64,000 nt of DNA, from assembly GCA_964490015.1 (NCBI GenBank), contig CAZBBA010000001.1, positions 41,809 through 105,808 of the forward strand, given 5' to 3'. How positions within the stretch are numbered: position 1 is the stretch's first letter; each line of letters starts with the position of its first letter. Shown piece by piece: positions 1 through 9,894 of this stretch. The DNA is from Perlabentimonas sp964490015. Lineage in GTDB: Bacteria; Bacteroidota; Bacteroidia; Bacteroidales; Tenuifilaceae. A program made the position numbers and the translations under genes. The notes under the pieces are model-generated. The model saw nothing but the letters and a program-made list of their open reading frames with translations, had not been told where the DNA came from and made no database searches.

Positions 1-1181
1 ATTCCTATTCCTGTATCCTTTACAAAGAAAGTTAGCTCTTCGCCATCATGTTTAAAGCCAAACTCGATACTTCCTGAGGGGGTAAACTTTAAGGCATTCG
101 ACAGTAAATTGCTCAACACCTGCCTAAGCTTAGTTTTATCGGCATTTATTATAGCATTTCGATGATTGTCTGGAACCTGTACCTTAACCACAACTTCTTT
201 ATCTACGATCTGCCGAGCAAAAACTTTCTCGAGATGATTAATCAGATCACAAATATCAACCTCGGTAAGATTTAGCTCCTCCTGACCCGTCTCAATGGCC
301 GAAATGGTTAAAATATCGTTAACAATGCTAAGCAGCTGGTTACTGCTCGATAGTACAATGCCCGAAAAGGTTTTTGTTTGCTCGTCTTGTGTACTAGCAT
401 GAATTATCTCCGAAAAACCGCAAATGGAATTAAGGGGAGTACGAATTTCGTGCGACATGTTTTGCAGAAAAGCGGTTTTAAGCTTATCGGACTCCTCGGC
501 CTTCTGTTTCGCAATCAGAAGTTCGTGCGTGCGGAGTTCAACCTCATCCTCGAGCCCGTCTTTAATCTGCTGTAACTCCATGTTTAGATCCAGAATCTTT
601 TCGGTACTCATTATGTCGTTGACCTTATTCTTGTGGTTTTGCCATGAGATAAGGATGGCAAAGGCAAACACGGGTAGGATCATAAAAAGAAATGGCACCA
701 CATCTTTATTCAGATGTCCAAAAAGGGTGATTGAGAGAAGAAGTACACCACCTGAGCCTAAAAAGTATAAAAGCGAAAGCTTAATATCTATGTAGAGAAG
801 AAATACGATGACCAGGAGGGTAAGAATAAAAGTGGATACACCTAAGCTGTTAACTTCGATCCCGGTAATAATTGCGGACCAAATCAGAACTACGAACGGA
901 AGTCCCCTAACAATTAATCTTCGATGTGAACAACGGGAAGGCTTAGCAACCCAATAACAATAGAATGAAAAAAAGGAAATGGCAACAAAAAAAATATCCA
1001 AAACTCTGTAATAGGGCAAATACTCATCGCTCCAAACACCCTGAAAAACGTAGTCGGTTAGTAGAATAAACACCGCATAAGCCACAAGGAATGGGCTCAT
1101 AGCTTTAATGCGTGAGGCATTTATAGCTGTAACCCGATCGTCAACCAATGCGCTAAATTTGGATTCTGAATGGTTCAACAT
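1..1181 (-). CDS. membrane sensor histidine kinase, C-terminus cut by window edge
   Basis: Read on the minus strand from ATG at 1181-1179 (MLNHSESKF...), the frame stays open to base 1. The first ~190 residues hold several hydrophobic segments (predicted 5-6 TM helices), then a short coiled coil (about 195-235), a HisKA domain with the phospho-acceptor motif NMSHEIRTPLNS, and an HATPase_c domain with the N box (LSNLLSNALKF) and the start of the G1 box (DTGIGI) at the window edge. This is a class I hybrid-type or simple histidine kinase without a recognised periplasmic sensor. Any receiver domain or G2 box lies outside the window. The architecture resembles the kinase at 24071-25453. Its ligand and partner cannot be inferred. 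Confidence 0.9.
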   Translation of the reverse strand, partial: MLNHSESKFSALVDDRVTAINASRIKAMSPFLVAYAVFILLTDYVFQGVWSDEYLPYYRVLDIFFVAISFFSFYCYWVAKPSRCSHRRLIVRGLPFVVLIWSAIITGIEVNSLGVSTFILTLLVIVFLLYIDIKLSLLYFLGSGGVLLLSITLFGHLNKDVVPFLFMILPVFAFAILISWQNHKNKVNDIMSTEKILDLNMELQQIKDGLEDEVELRTHELLIAKQKAEESDKLKTAFLQNMSHEIRTPLNSICGFSEIIHASTQDEQTKTFSGIVLSSSNQLLSIVNDILTISAIETGQEELNLTEVDICDLINHLEKVFARQIVDKEVVVKVQVPDNHRNAIINADKTKLRQVLSNLLSNALKFTPSGSIEFGFKHDGEELTFFVKDTGIG

Positions 1182-1606
1182 AGGTCTTAGCGACTGTAGT
1201 TTTAAAATAGTTTCGACAAAGCCAAAACTTTTATCAATGTAAATTCTAATAATCTGCAAAACAACCTGTTTTACAAACATAGCAAGTTTATCTTAAGCAT
1301 TCGAAACCCGATTTTGTTCAATTAAGAAAAGGATCAAACATTAAATCATACACGGCTGGGCACAATTTCACCCATTTTTGTTAAAAACATCACTACATTT
1401 GAATCGGTTACTTGTTCGTTTTCGAATACTTTGTGTTCGAAAAGGAACAGTTTGAATTGGGTTCAACAAACTATATATATATGATTATTTGATGCTTGTA
1501 TTTTTTGGTTTGTATTTTGCTAAAAAGAATAAGGCTCATTTTTGTACCATTTTTTTACTCACCTACATAAAATATTTATTGACTAGATGTCTTTCTCCCA
1601 CTCAAA
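1182..1606. other. intergenic region between divergent genes
   Basis: This 425-base AT-rich stretch separates the leftward histidine kinase from the rightward export island. I see no ORF with coding character and no RNA gene. It contains the possible leftward -7 element at 1274-1281 and an alternating TA run near 1472-1482. The promoter of the export island is presumably here, but I could not find an exact TAnnTTTG on the plus strand. Confidence 0.5.
1274..1281 (-). promoter_or_regulatory. possible Bacteroidota -7 promoter element
   Basis: Reverse-strand TATGTTTG matches the Bacteroidota consensus TAnnTTTG about 93 bases upstream of the histidine kinase start at 1181. No good -33 TTTG was seen, so the call rests on one element and its position. 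Confidence 0.3.
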
Positions 1607-2497
1607 ATGAAGATTTCAATTAACAACCTTAGCAAAGTTTACGATAACGGGAAGCGAGCGCTTAGCGATGTTAACCTCGAGATTGATAACGGAATGTTTG
1701 GACTTTTGGGTCCAAATGGTGCTGGCAAATCAACTCTGATGAGGATATTAGTTACCCTTATGATGCCAACACACGGCAAGGTTAGCGTAAACGGGTACGA
1801 CTTGCAAAGGGACAGAGGCGAGGTTCGAAAAATGTTAGGCTACCTGCCCCAGGATTTCCGATTTTTCACCAAGCTCAAAACATGGGAATTCCTCGATTAC
1901 GCCGCCGGATTATCGGGAATTAAGAGTGGAAAAGTACGCTCGCAAAAGGTTGATGAGTGGCTCGACAGGGTAGGACTTTTTGATGTTCGCGAGCGCAGCG
2001 CCAGCAAGCTGTCGGGAGGGATGAAACGCAGATTGGGCATAGCCCAGGCGCTTATTGGCGATCCACAGATAGTAATTGTGGACGAGCCCACCACTGGTCT
2101 CGATCCCGAGGAACGAATTCGATTTCGAAATATCCTATCGGAGATCAGCCAGCGAGATGTTATAATAATCCTATCGACCCATATAGTTGGCGACATTTCG
2201 AGTATTTGCCAAAATCTGGCCCTGCTGCACAACGGTAAGGTTGGATTCAACGGATCGCCCGAGGAGCTGGTAAACCAAACGCGTGGTCACGCGTGGCAGG
2301 TAACCACATCGGGGTTTGAGTACGAGATGCTTAAGGAAAACTATCCCATAATATCGACAATCCCATCCGACGAGGGTTGGGAGGTGCAGCTGGTTGGCGA
2401 CTCAATAAAAGTTAAGCATGCCGTTGAAATTGAACCCAACCTAGAGCACGCCTACGTGTATTTTATGGAATATCTTGCTCTTAAATTGAATTCGTAA
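1607..2497 (+). CDS. ABC transporter ATP-binding protein
   Basis: A 296-residue cytoplasmic ABC ATPase with Walker A GPNGAGKST (~36-44), Q-loop region GYLPQDF, signature LSGGMKRR (~136), Walker B IVIVDEPTTGLDP and the switch histidine in LSTHIVGD. The C-terminal ~70 residues form the accessory tail usual in ATPases that drive ABC-2 exporters. It is the first gene of the export island, and the permease gene starts 6 bases after its stop, so the two proteins very probably pair. Its sequence is close to the ABC domain fused to the RND pump at 13526-18233 (shared GMFGLLGPNGAGKST, ERIRFRN and a similar tail), which suggests duplication inside the island. Substrate unknown. Confidence 0.95.
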   Translation: MKISINNLSKVYDNGKRALSDVNLEIDNGMFGLLGPNGAGKSTLMRILVTLMMPTHGKVSVNGYDLQRDRGEVRKMLGYLPQDFRFFTKLKTWEFLDYAAGLSGIKSGKVRSQKVDEWLDRVGLFDVRERSASKLSGGMKRRLGIAQALIGDPQIVIVDEPTTGLDPEERIRFRNILSEISQRDVIIILSTHIVGDISSICQNLALLHNGKVGFNGSPEELVNQTRGHAWQVTTSGFEYEMLKENYPIISTIPSDEGWEVQLVGDSIKVKHAVEIEPNLEHAYVYFMEYLALKLNS

Positions 2498-2503
2498 GAT
2501 CCT

Positions 2504-5500
2504 ATGAGCGCAGTACACACAATACTAACAGTTGCCCGATTCGAGAGGAAAACTCTTCTCAGGAGTTGGTTTTTCAGGATTTTTGCAGGTCTCTTTATTG
2601 TAGGGATTGGAATTTTTAATGTGGCCATGTTCATCGATTCAAGCGATGCCCCTTGGATTTTTAGAGCACTTCCAGCCTCACTTCCCTACGCCAATTTAAT
2701 TATCCTTAACCTTGGACAGGCCATTGTGGCTGTGTTTTTGGCATCGGAATTCTTAAAGCAGGATAAAAAGAACGATACGGTTGAGGTTATCTATGCCCGT
2801 TCGATGACCAATTTCCACTACATCCTGGGCAAAACTCTGGGCATTCTCACAGTATTTATAATTCTAAATTTTATCATACTAATTATTGGGATGGGGTTCT
2901 CCTTCCTCAGCGGCGATTCGGCCAAAGGCCTTGCCGAATTCTTTTTGTACCCAATCATCATTAGCATTCCCACACTGGTTTTTATCCTCGGATTATCGTT
3001 TTTTTTGATGACGATTCTGCGGAATCAGGCTATCACTTTTATCCTGATTTTGGGTTACATTGCCTTAACCGTTTTTTACCTTAACCAAAAGTTCTACCAC
3101 CTGTTCGACTATATTGCTTACCATGTTCCGCTGATGAATTCGACCATTGGCGGTTTTGGCAATATTCCCGAGCTGCTGATGCATCGAGGTATATACCTGT
3201 TGATTGGAATTGGGTTGATTTTTTTCACCGTATTCAGGCTCCAACGGCTTCCCCAATCCAATCGATTTAAGTATCTGCCACTAATTGCGGCCCTGATTTT
3301 TATGCTTGCAGGTTTTTTTGTGGGTTATAGGTATGTTGGGCATAAGCAAAAAGTTGAGGAAGAAAAAAGGTTGATGTTAGATGCCAACAACAAGTTTGCC
3401 TCATACCCTAGGGTTAGCATTGAGGATTGCTCAATCGACCTAGAGCATAACAACAAAACGCTATCCGCAAGCGCAACTCTTACTACAGTTAACAACAGCA
3501 ACAGGCCAATCGACACGCTAATATTTAGCTTAAACCCGTCGCTTTCAATAAAAAGGATTGAAGTTGAAGGCAAACCCGTAAGCTTCACGCGGCAGCAACA
3601 CCTTGTGATAATTACCGACAGCCAGCCAGTAAATCCGGCCGCTAGGAACATAATCGCATTCACTTACAGTGGGACAATAAACGAGAACACCCACTTTTTG
3701 GATATTCCCCCAGAAGAGCAATCCGATAATATCCCACTGGCAATGTTCCAGGCCCGAAAACGCTCGGCATATGTAAATTCCGATTTTGTTTGCCTTACAC
3801 AGGAGGCGCTTTGGTATCCCATTGCTGGCGTAACCTATGCAACAACAAAACCAGCCTTTCATCAGCCCGATTTCACAACCTACAAGCTAACCGTGCGAAC
3901 AGCTGCAAGCCTTACAGCAATATCGCAGGGGGAATGCACCTCTCCTCAGGGAGGTGTTTTCAAATTTACTAACGAATTCCCTCTGCCCAAAATTAGCCTG
4001 TTGATTGGGAATTACGAAAAGCATAGCGTAATGGTCGACTCCATTGAATTCTCGCTCTTCACCGCAAAAGGGAATAGTTACTACTTAAAGGAATTTGAGG
4101 GTTTTACCGACACGCTACCGGCAATTATCAGGGAGCTAAAAGTTGAGTACGAAACGCTCCTCAACCTAAAATACGGATTCAAAAGGCTAAGCCTTGCCGA
4201 AGTCCCCATAAACTTTGCGCTCGATAAGCATATTTGGACTGCGGTTAGCAATGCGGTTCAGCCCGAAATTATTTTTTACCCCGAGCGCGGCGTACTGCTT
4301 AAGGATGCTGATTTCCTTCGCCAAAAAGCACGATTCGAAAAGCGGATGAAGCAGAATAACGAGCAGGTTACCCCTATTGAGCTGCAGAGCCGAATGTTTA
4401 AACGGGTAATCAGAGCAAACTTCATGGCAACTCCCTACGAATGGTACGAGTTTGGCAACGTGGTGAACAAGTACACCTATTCGTTAATCCCCCATTTCTA
4501 TAGCCATATTATCCAGATTAAAAGCGATGAGTATCCAATGCTAAACAACGCGTTGGAGGTTTACCTTCGAGAGCGAAACCTCAACTATGTGCCTTCGAGC
4601 CAGTGGTATTACAGGGGAATATCTAACAGCGAAAAAATAAATCTTGAGCTTAAGGAATCGAGCCTAAAGGAGTTAATAGGTAATGGCGTTCGAAAAGTTG
4701 ATCAGGAGGATGACTCATACATGCCATTAACCATTAATGATGTGATACTGGCCAAAGGCGATCATTTTTTCTCGTTACTGCGTGCACGATTTGGCGAAAA
4801 GGAATTTAACGGATTTATAAGTCAACTTATAACTCAAAGGGCTCGCAAACCCTTCACCTTTGAGGAGTTCGATCGGGAGATAGAGAATCGTTTTGGTGTT
4901 TCAGTCGCTAGTGATGCCGAAAACTGGTACACATCAACAAGCCTGGCAGGCTTTATTGTTAGCAATGTCCAAACCTATAGGGTTATTGATGGCGACTACA
5001 CTAAGTATCAGGTAAAAGTTAGCATCGCTAACCCAGAACCCATCGATGGAATAGTTGAGGTTGTTGTTGATTTAGATGATAGAAGTACCACCCGAAGCTT
5101 TACCGACGATCAACCCCGGATGCCCGATTACTACAGAAGAATTCTAATCCCTGCTCAATCGGCTAAAGATTTTGGCGTGGTTTTCAACAGCCAACCCAAA
5201 AGACTGCGGGTGTTTACAAGCATTTCGAAGAATTTACCCAACACTTTACTGTTCGACCTTACAGACTTTGATGAGGTAAAGCGAGTGCCTGTTCTCGATG
5301 GAGTAAATAGTACACCTTTTGCATCAAACTCATCGAAGGTCAACGAGTATATAGTAGATAATGAGGACGAAGGATTTAGCATCCATCAACAGAAGCAGGA
5401 GAGCTATCTGAAATCGTTAATTAACAATGAGAATTCGGCACGATACAAGTATACGGGCATACACGTTTGGAACCCATCGAACAAGTGGGAACCAGTATTG

Positions 5501-5857
5501 CAATCAGGTTTTTACGGCCAGTATATTCGCTCGGCATACTATACCGCCTCGGGCGATGGGAGCAGATATGTGGAATGGAAGGCAAACCTACCCCAAGGCG
5601 GCTACTACGATGTTTACTGCCATATCGAAAAGTTAAACATATACTGGGGTCGTAACAAGCGCAAACCGAACTACAACTATCGCATTTATCATGACGATGG
5701 GGTGGAGGAGATTACTCTGGCCGACGAGGAGCTGGAAAAGGGCTGGAACTACATGGGAACCTTTTACATCTCGCCCGAGAATGCGAGAGTTCAACTAACA
5801 AACAAATCGGTGGGTAGTATGGTATTTGCCGATGCTATCAAATGGGTTAAGAAGTAA
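2504..5857 (+). CDS. ABC-2 permease fused to degenerate M1-peptidase-like and golvesin-like domains
   Basis: A 1117-residue protein. Residues ~1-290 carry about six to seven TM helices in ABC-2 permease style (N-terminal FERKTLLRSWFF, then repeated hydrophobic segments). Residues ~300-800 look like a gluzincin/M1 aminopeptidase body. At the expected zinc site the sequence is H664-F-Y-S-H668 instead of HExxH, and the downstream LNEG-type glutamate is replaced in LNNALEVYL (N682), so the domain is probably inactive. Residues ~985-1117 resemble the golvesin/Xly-CBD beta-sandwich (ending MVFADAIKWVKK). Permease-M1 fusions are known in Bacteroidota; the C-terminal golvesin-like domain probably faces the periplasm. 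It is translationally close to the ATPase upstream and is followed by TolC and MFP genes, which implies a role in export. Domain identities beyond the permease are by pattern only. Confidence 0.85.
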   Translation: MSAVHTILTVARFERKTLLRSWFFRIFAGLFIVGIGIFNVAMFIDSSDAPWIFRALPASLPYANLIILNLGQAIVAVFLASEFLKQDKKNDTVEVIYARSMTNFHYILGKTLGILTVFIILNFIILIIGMGFSFLSGDSAKGLAEFFLYPIIISIPTLVFILGLSFFLMTILRNQAITFILILGYIALTVFYLNQKFYHLFDYIAYHVPLMNSTIGGFGNIPELLMHRGIYLLIGIGLIFFTVFRLQRLPQSNRFKYLPLIAALIFMLAGFFVGYRYVGHKQKVEEEKRLMLDANNKFASYPRVSIEDCSIDLEHNNKTLSASATLTTVNNSNRPIDTLIFSLNPSLSIKRIEVEGKPVSFTRQQHLVIITDSQPVNPAARNIIAFTYSGTINENTHFLDIPPEEQSDNIPLAMFQARKRSAYVNSDFVCLTQEALWYPIAGVTYATTKPAFHQPDFTTYKLTVRTAASLTAISQGECTSPQGGVFKFTNEFPLPKISLLIGNYEKHSVMVDSIEFSLFTAKGNSYYLKEFEGFTDTLPAIIRELKVEYETLLNLKYGFKRLSLAEVPINFALDKHIWTAVSNAVQPEIIFYPERGVLLKDADFLRQKARFEKRMKQNNEQVTPIELQSRMFKRVIRANFMATPYEWYEFGNVVNKYTYSLIPHFYSHIIQIKSDEYPMLNNALEVYLRERNLNYVPSSQWYYRGISNSEKINLELKESSLKELIGNGVRKVDQEDDSYMPLTINDVILAKGDHFFSLLRARFGEKEFNGFISQLITQRARKPFTFEEFDREIENRFGVSVASDAENWYTSTSLAGFIVSNVQTYRVIDGDYTKYQVKVSIANPEPIDGIVEVVVDLDDRSTTRSFTDDQPRMPDYYRRILIPAQSAKDFGVVFNSQPKRLRVFTSISKNLPNTLLFDLTDFDEVKRVPVLDGVNSTPFASNSSKVNEYIVDNEDEGFSIHQQKQESYLKSLINNENSARYKYTGIHVWNPSNKWEPVLQSGFYGQYIRSAYYTASGDGSRYVEWKANLPQGGYYDVYCHIEKLNIYWGRNKRKPNYNYRIYHDDGVEEITLADEELEKGWNYMGTFYISPENARVQLTNKSVGSMVFADAIKWVKK

Positions 5858-5902
5858 ATTAACATCAACATTATAATTGGCCATAAATAGATAACAAACA
5901 AT

Positions 5903-7423
5903 ATGAGAATTATCAAGCTATCCCTTCTGCTGGGATTGGTAAGCGGAATACTCCTCAACACCTCAGCCCAAAAGGTAATATCGCTCGAGGAGGCCATGCA
6001 GATTGCCCTTGAGAATAGCCCCGACATACGGCAATCGCGCATAAGCATGGAGCGTAGCCGCGAGCTGCTCAACGCGCAGCTGGCCATGCTAAAATCGCAT
6101 ATCTCGTTCAACGTTTCGCCCATCGACTACTCGGTGAGTGATACCTACGAGGAGTACTTCTCGCAGTGGTACAAACAAGAGCGGATTTCGTCGGGTGGTG
6201 GACTAACCATTGCACAGCCCATTAAATGGACTGATGGTACGCTGATACTCAGCAATAACTTTGAGTACCTCAACACCAAATCAGATGTGAACAGCACCGA
6301 TCCACTGAACCCTGGAATAACCACCAAGGAGTACAGCGGGTTTAACAACAATCTCTATCTAAGCTACAACCAACCGCTGTTCACCTACAACCGCACGCAG
6401 ATGAACTTAAAGCGGAACCAACTGAGCTTGGAGAATGCCACGTTGGCCTACTCCATTCAAATGCTTAGTATGGAGCGCTACGTTTCGCAGGCGTTCTACT
6501 CAATTTACCAAAAGCAGATGTCGGTTCTAATATCGCAGGAGGAGTTTGAGAACCAGAAGGTGAGCCTTGAGATTATCCGCAGCAAGGTTGAGGGAGGCCT
6601 CTCTGCACAGGAGGAGCTGCTACAGGCCGAGCTGAACTACGCCACCAGCAAGTCGAACCTCGACAACGCCCTGGTCGACCTGGAGAACTCCATGGATCAG
6701 TTTAAGCAGCTGATTGGCCTCTCGCTTTTCGACGACATCAAAATATCGACCGATATTCAGTATAAACCCGTTTTAGTAGATGTTGACAAAGCTATTGAGA
6801 ATGGCCTAACGCAACGCCTCGAGCTTAGCCAGCGCAAGATCGACTTAAATAACGCCGAGTTCGATTTGATTGAGACCATGGCCACCAACGAGTTTAAGGG
6901 CGATGTTAAACTGTCGCTGGGGCTTATGGGTAACAACGAAAAATTTCCCCAAATCTACGATAAGCCAACCCGTAGCCCTCAGGTTGGGGTAACCTTCTCG
7001 ATCCCCATATTCGACTGGGGTGAGCGTAAAGCACGCATTAGAGCCGCCGAGCTGAGCGTGGAATCGAAGCAGCTGGATATAAAAGAGCTGGAAAAGGATA
7101 TTGTGATCAATATTCGCAAAACATTCCGAAACCTACAAAACCTTTCTACTCAAATTGCCATTGCCGAGCAAAACGTGAAGAATGCGCAGCTTACCTACGA
7201 GATAAACCTGGAGCGGTACCGCAATGGCGACCTCACCAGTATTGACCTGGAGCGTTATCAGAACCAGCTTTCGCAGAAAAAAATGGATTTTTCGAACGCG
7301 CAAATCAACTACAAGCTGGAGCTGCTAAACCTCAAAATACAGTCGCTTTGGGATTTCGAGAACAACATCTCGTTTGTTCCCCTGGAGCTGCAGCAAAATA
7401 TCAATCTAACCAAAACAGAATAA
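5903..7423 (+). CDS. TolC-family outer-membrane efflux protein
   Basis: A 506-residue protein with a signal peptide (LLLGLVSGILLNTSAQ) followed by two OEP repeats of long amphipathic helices and beta segments (SLEEAMQIALENSPDIRQ near the N-terminus, then VEGGLSAQEELLQAELNYATS and ERYRNGDLTSIDLERYQNQL blocks). The family forms trimeric channel-tunnels in the outer membrane that dock on membrane-fusion proteins. It sits between the ABC permease and the MFP gene, 6 bases before the upstream open frame of the MFP gene, and so is the outer-membrane component of this island's tripartite pumps. Confidence 0.93.
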   Translation: MRIIKLSLLLGLVSGILLNTSAQKVISLEEAMQIALENSPDIRQSRISMERSRELLNAQLAMLKSHISFNVSPIDYSVSDTYEEYFSQWYKQERISSGGGLTIAQPIKWTDGTLILSNNFEYLNTKSDVNSTDPLNPGITTKEYSGFNNNLYLSYNQPLFTYNRTQMNLKRNQLSLENATLAYSIQMLSMERYVSQAFYSIYQKQMSVLISQEEFENQKVSLEIIRSKVEGGLSAQEELLQAELNYATSKSNLDNALVDLENSMDQFKQLIGLSLFDDIKISTDIQYKPVLVDVDKAIENGLTQRLELSQRKIDLNNAEFDLIETMATNEFKGDVKLSLGLMGNNEKFPQIYDKPTRSPQVGVTFSIPIFDWGERKARIRAAELSVESKQLDIKELEKDIVINIRKTFRNLQNLSTQIAIAEQNVKNAQLTYEINLERYRNGDLTSIDLERYQNQLSQKKMDFSNAQINYKLELLNLKIQSLWDFENNISFVPLELQQNINLTKTE

Positions 7424-7477
7424 GCGAAATTGATTTACATAAACCCTTTCCATAGTAAGAAAAAAACTGCCTACAAT

Positions 7478-8533
7478 ATGAATACGAAACGACTACTAAT
7501 CCTTTTACTGTCAACTTTGATTCTAGCCTCTTGCAGTAGCAAGGACAGCGATTTAAGTAAGGACATATCGATTCCCGTATCGGTGATCGATATAAAGCTG
7601 CAGCCCATGGAGAAATTTATCGAAACCACGGGCAATGTGAATCCGGTGAAAGAGGCCAACCTCAAAAGCGAGGTGGGTGGAATTTACAATCTAAATATCA
7701 ACCCAAAAACAGGGAAAAAATTCTCCCTTGGCGACTGGGTAAACGAGAACGATGAGATTGTGCGCATCGAGGATCGGGAGTACGAGAATAATATTAAAAT
7801 CACAGCGCTAGAGCTAAAACTTGAGATATCGAAACAGGTATTCGAGAAGCAGCGGTCGCTTTATGAGAAGGGAGGCGTAACCCTGAGCGAGTTGAAAAAC
7901 GCCGAGATTGATTATATCAACTCCAAGTACTCGTACGAGGATGCACTTATTCGGCTAGCCAAACTGCACGTAAAAGCACCGTTCTCGGGTGTAATCGTGG
8001 AACTGCCCTACTACACGCCAAACACAAGGGTTGAGGCCAACTCACCAATGTTTAAGCTGATGGACTACAGCAAGCTGTTTATGGAAACGAGCCTGGCCGA
8101 GAAAGACTTTCAGCTTATTAAATCGGGGCAAGGCGTTAAGATAACTAACTACACCCTGCCCAACGACACGCTTAAGGGCTACATCACGCAGATTTCACCA
8201 GCCATCGATGCCACTACCCGCTCGTTTAAAACGGTGATTACCATCGATAACCCATCGCTAAAGATTAGGCCGGGCATGTTCGCCAAGGGCGAAATTGTGG
8301 TGGCGAGGGTCGATAGCGCGTTGGTAATCCCCAAAAACGTTATCCTATCGAAGCAGCGGGGAAATACCGTTTTTGTGGTTGATAAGGGACTTGCTCAGGA
8401 GCGCATGATTACCATTGGACTCGAAAATCCTAACGAGGTTCAGGTAATTTCGGGACTCGAAAAGAACGAACGGCTGGTGGTGAAAGGATTTGAAACCCTC
8501 CGCAACCGATCGAAGGTTAAGGTTGTGAGGTAA
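7478..8533 (+). CDS. RND-type periplasmic adaptor (membrane fusion) lipoprotein
   Basis: About 351 residues starting at ATG 7478. This start is preferred over the upstream in-frame codon at 7430 because it gives an immediate lipoprotein signal (MNTKRLLILLL... with lipobox LASC). After the lipidated cysteine come the lipoyl/barrel-sandwich halves (VKEANLKSEVGG near the N-terminus and LHVKAPFSGVIVELP later) flanking a short alpha-hairpin, then a beta-barrel (ITQISPAIDATTRSFKT) and a membrane-proximal domain (GLEKNERLVVKGFETL). It links inner-membrane RND pumps to the TolC protein encoded just upstream, and it may serve both RND genes downstream, since only one adaptor gene is present. Confidence 0.93.
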   Translation: MNTKRLLILLLSTLILASCSSKDSDLSKDISIPVSVIDIKLQPMEKFIETTGNVNPVKEANLKSEVGGIYNLNINPKTGKKFSLGDWVNENDEIVRIEDREYENNIKITALELKLEISKQVFEKQRSLYEKGGVTLSELKNAEIDYINSKYSYEDALIRLAKLHVKAPFSGVIVELPYYTPNTRVEANSPMFKLMDYSKLFMETSLAEKDFQLIKSGQGVKITNYTLPNDTLKGYITQISPAIDATTRSFKTVITIDNPSLKIRPGMFAKGEIVVARVDSALVIPKNVILSKQRGNTVFVVDKGLAQERMITIGLENPNEVQVISGLEKNERLVVKGFETLRNRSKVKVVR

Positions 8534-8600
8534 GGCCTTGCAAAAAACACCCACAACTAAAAACCTAGAATCAACTATAAACTTTCAACAAATATCATCT

Positions 8601-9839
8601 ATGAGCGCTCACCTCCAACCCATAGCCCCAACCCAAAGGGTTAAAGAAATAGACTTTGTTAGAGGATTTGCCCTATTGGGAATCCTATTGGTGAACATGA
8701 GCATTTTCCGTGATTCGGTATTTGGCATGGCCATTGAAAATCCTACATCCGAGGGATTGCTGAGCAGTATTGCCAACGGATTTACCTACCTGCTGGCCGA
8801 GGGCAAGTTCTACTCGCTTTTCTCGCTGCTATTCGGTTTCGGATTCAGCATATTCCTGCTCAAGGAGCAAACCCAGCATATACAGATGGAAACTGCCTTT
8901 AAACGGCGAATGCTGGGGTTGTTGGGATTTGGACTCATTCATGCGTTCCTAATCTGGTCGGGCGATATACTAATTGCCTACGCACTGCTTGGCTTTATGC
9001 TAATAGCATTTAAAAAAGTCTCCATTAAAGGACTGATAAAGTGGGCCATTGGCTTTGTGGTTTTCATTATCGCACTTCAGCTTCTGATCTTCTTCTTTGT
9101 GGAGCTGGCCAAGAATTTGCCCAACGCCGATTTTATTCTAGGCGAGATGGAAAAGGCGCAAACCATACTGGCCGAAAAAGCAGCTGTTGCCCGTGAAGTT
9201 TACTCGGGAACCAATTACTTAGCCATGATTGGCGTAAGGGCACAGGAGATGGCACAGCAGTATTCGGGCTTCTTCATCATTTTCCCATCGATAATGGCCA
9301 TGTTCCTAACCGGATTTGCCCTGGGGAAAAGTGGAAAGCTTAGGAATATTTCCGAGAATAAGTCCTTCTTCAAAAAGATGCTCTGGATTTGTTTGCTCAT
9401 TGGACTTCCCCTGGCTGCCATGCATGTTTACGGAATTTTCACATACACCCGTATGGCCACCGACCTAACCGGAAGTTTTCATATTGTTGGTTTCTTTCTC
9501 GGATCGCCTGTGCTGGCCATGGCCTACTTATCGGGCGGTTTGCTGCTTTTTAACCGATTTGGTAAAGCTAAATTTCTACAGATGGTTGCCAACACCGGTC
9601 GTATGGCGCTAACCAACTACCTAATGCAAAGCATTATTTGCACCACCATTTTTTATGGATATGGTTTTGGTCTAACGGGAAAAGTGAACGCTTTTTACGC
9701 GCTTATCATGGCAGTTTCCATTTGGCTTATTCAGCTTCCTCTAAGCACGTGGTGGCTTAAGAGTTACCGTTTTGGCCCCGCCGAGTGGCTCTGGCGTTGG
9801 ATTACTTACGGCGAAAAGCAACCCTATAGGATTCAATAG
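8601..9839 (+). CDS. DUF418 family membrane protein
   Basis: About 412 residues from ATG 8601. An in-frame TTG at 8538 lies too close to the preceding stop and adds a tail without family features. The N-terminus RVKEIDFVRGFALLGILLVNM is typical of the DUF418/YeiB group. About ten hydrophobic helices follow, with the characteristic C-terminal part around NTGRMALTNYLMQSI and a final GPAEWLWRWITYGEKQP. The biochemical role of DUF418 proteins is not established; a transport or acyl-transfer-like role has been suggested from their relation to acyltransferase-type membrane folds. Its position between adaptor and pump genes makes it part of the efflux operon, but its contribution is unknown. Confidence 0.9.
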   Translation: MSAHLQPIAPTQRVKEIDFVRGFALLGILLVNMSIFRDSVFGMAIENPTSEGLLSSIANGFTYLLAEGKFYSLFSLLFGFGFSIFLLKEQTQHIQMETAFKRRMLGLLGFGLIHAFLIWSGDILIAYALLGFMLIAFKKVSIKGLIKWAIGFVVFIIALQLLIFFFVELAKNLPNADFILGEMEKAQTILAEKAAVAREVYSGTNYLAMIGVRAQEMAQQYSGFFIIFPSIMAMFLTGFALGKSGKLRNISENKSFFKKMLWICLLIGLPLAAMHVYGIFTYTRMATDLTGSFHIVGFFLGSPVLAMAYLSGGLLLFNRFGKAKFLQMVANTGRMALTNYLMQSIICTTIFYGYGFGLTGKVNAFYALIMAVSIWLIQLPLSTWWLKSYRFGPAEWLWRWITYGEKQPYRIQ

Positions 9840-9894
9840 CGGGTTACGGTGGATATTTACCCAAGCCATCGTTCCGTTTTCAATATCAAAATAG

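Noticed and set aside
424..795. Plus-strand open frames at 378-795 opposite the histidine kinase
   Set aside because: They are antisense shadows of the kinase; the minus frame carries HisKA and HATPase motifs over the same bases.
1472..1482. TA run as a possible mobile-element target or origin
   Set aside because: Short and isolated, with no DnaA-box cluster, transposase or direct repeats nearby.
3545..3862. Minus-strand frames inside the giant permease gene
   Set aside because: No homology or motifs; they overlap a continuous 1117-codon plus frame.
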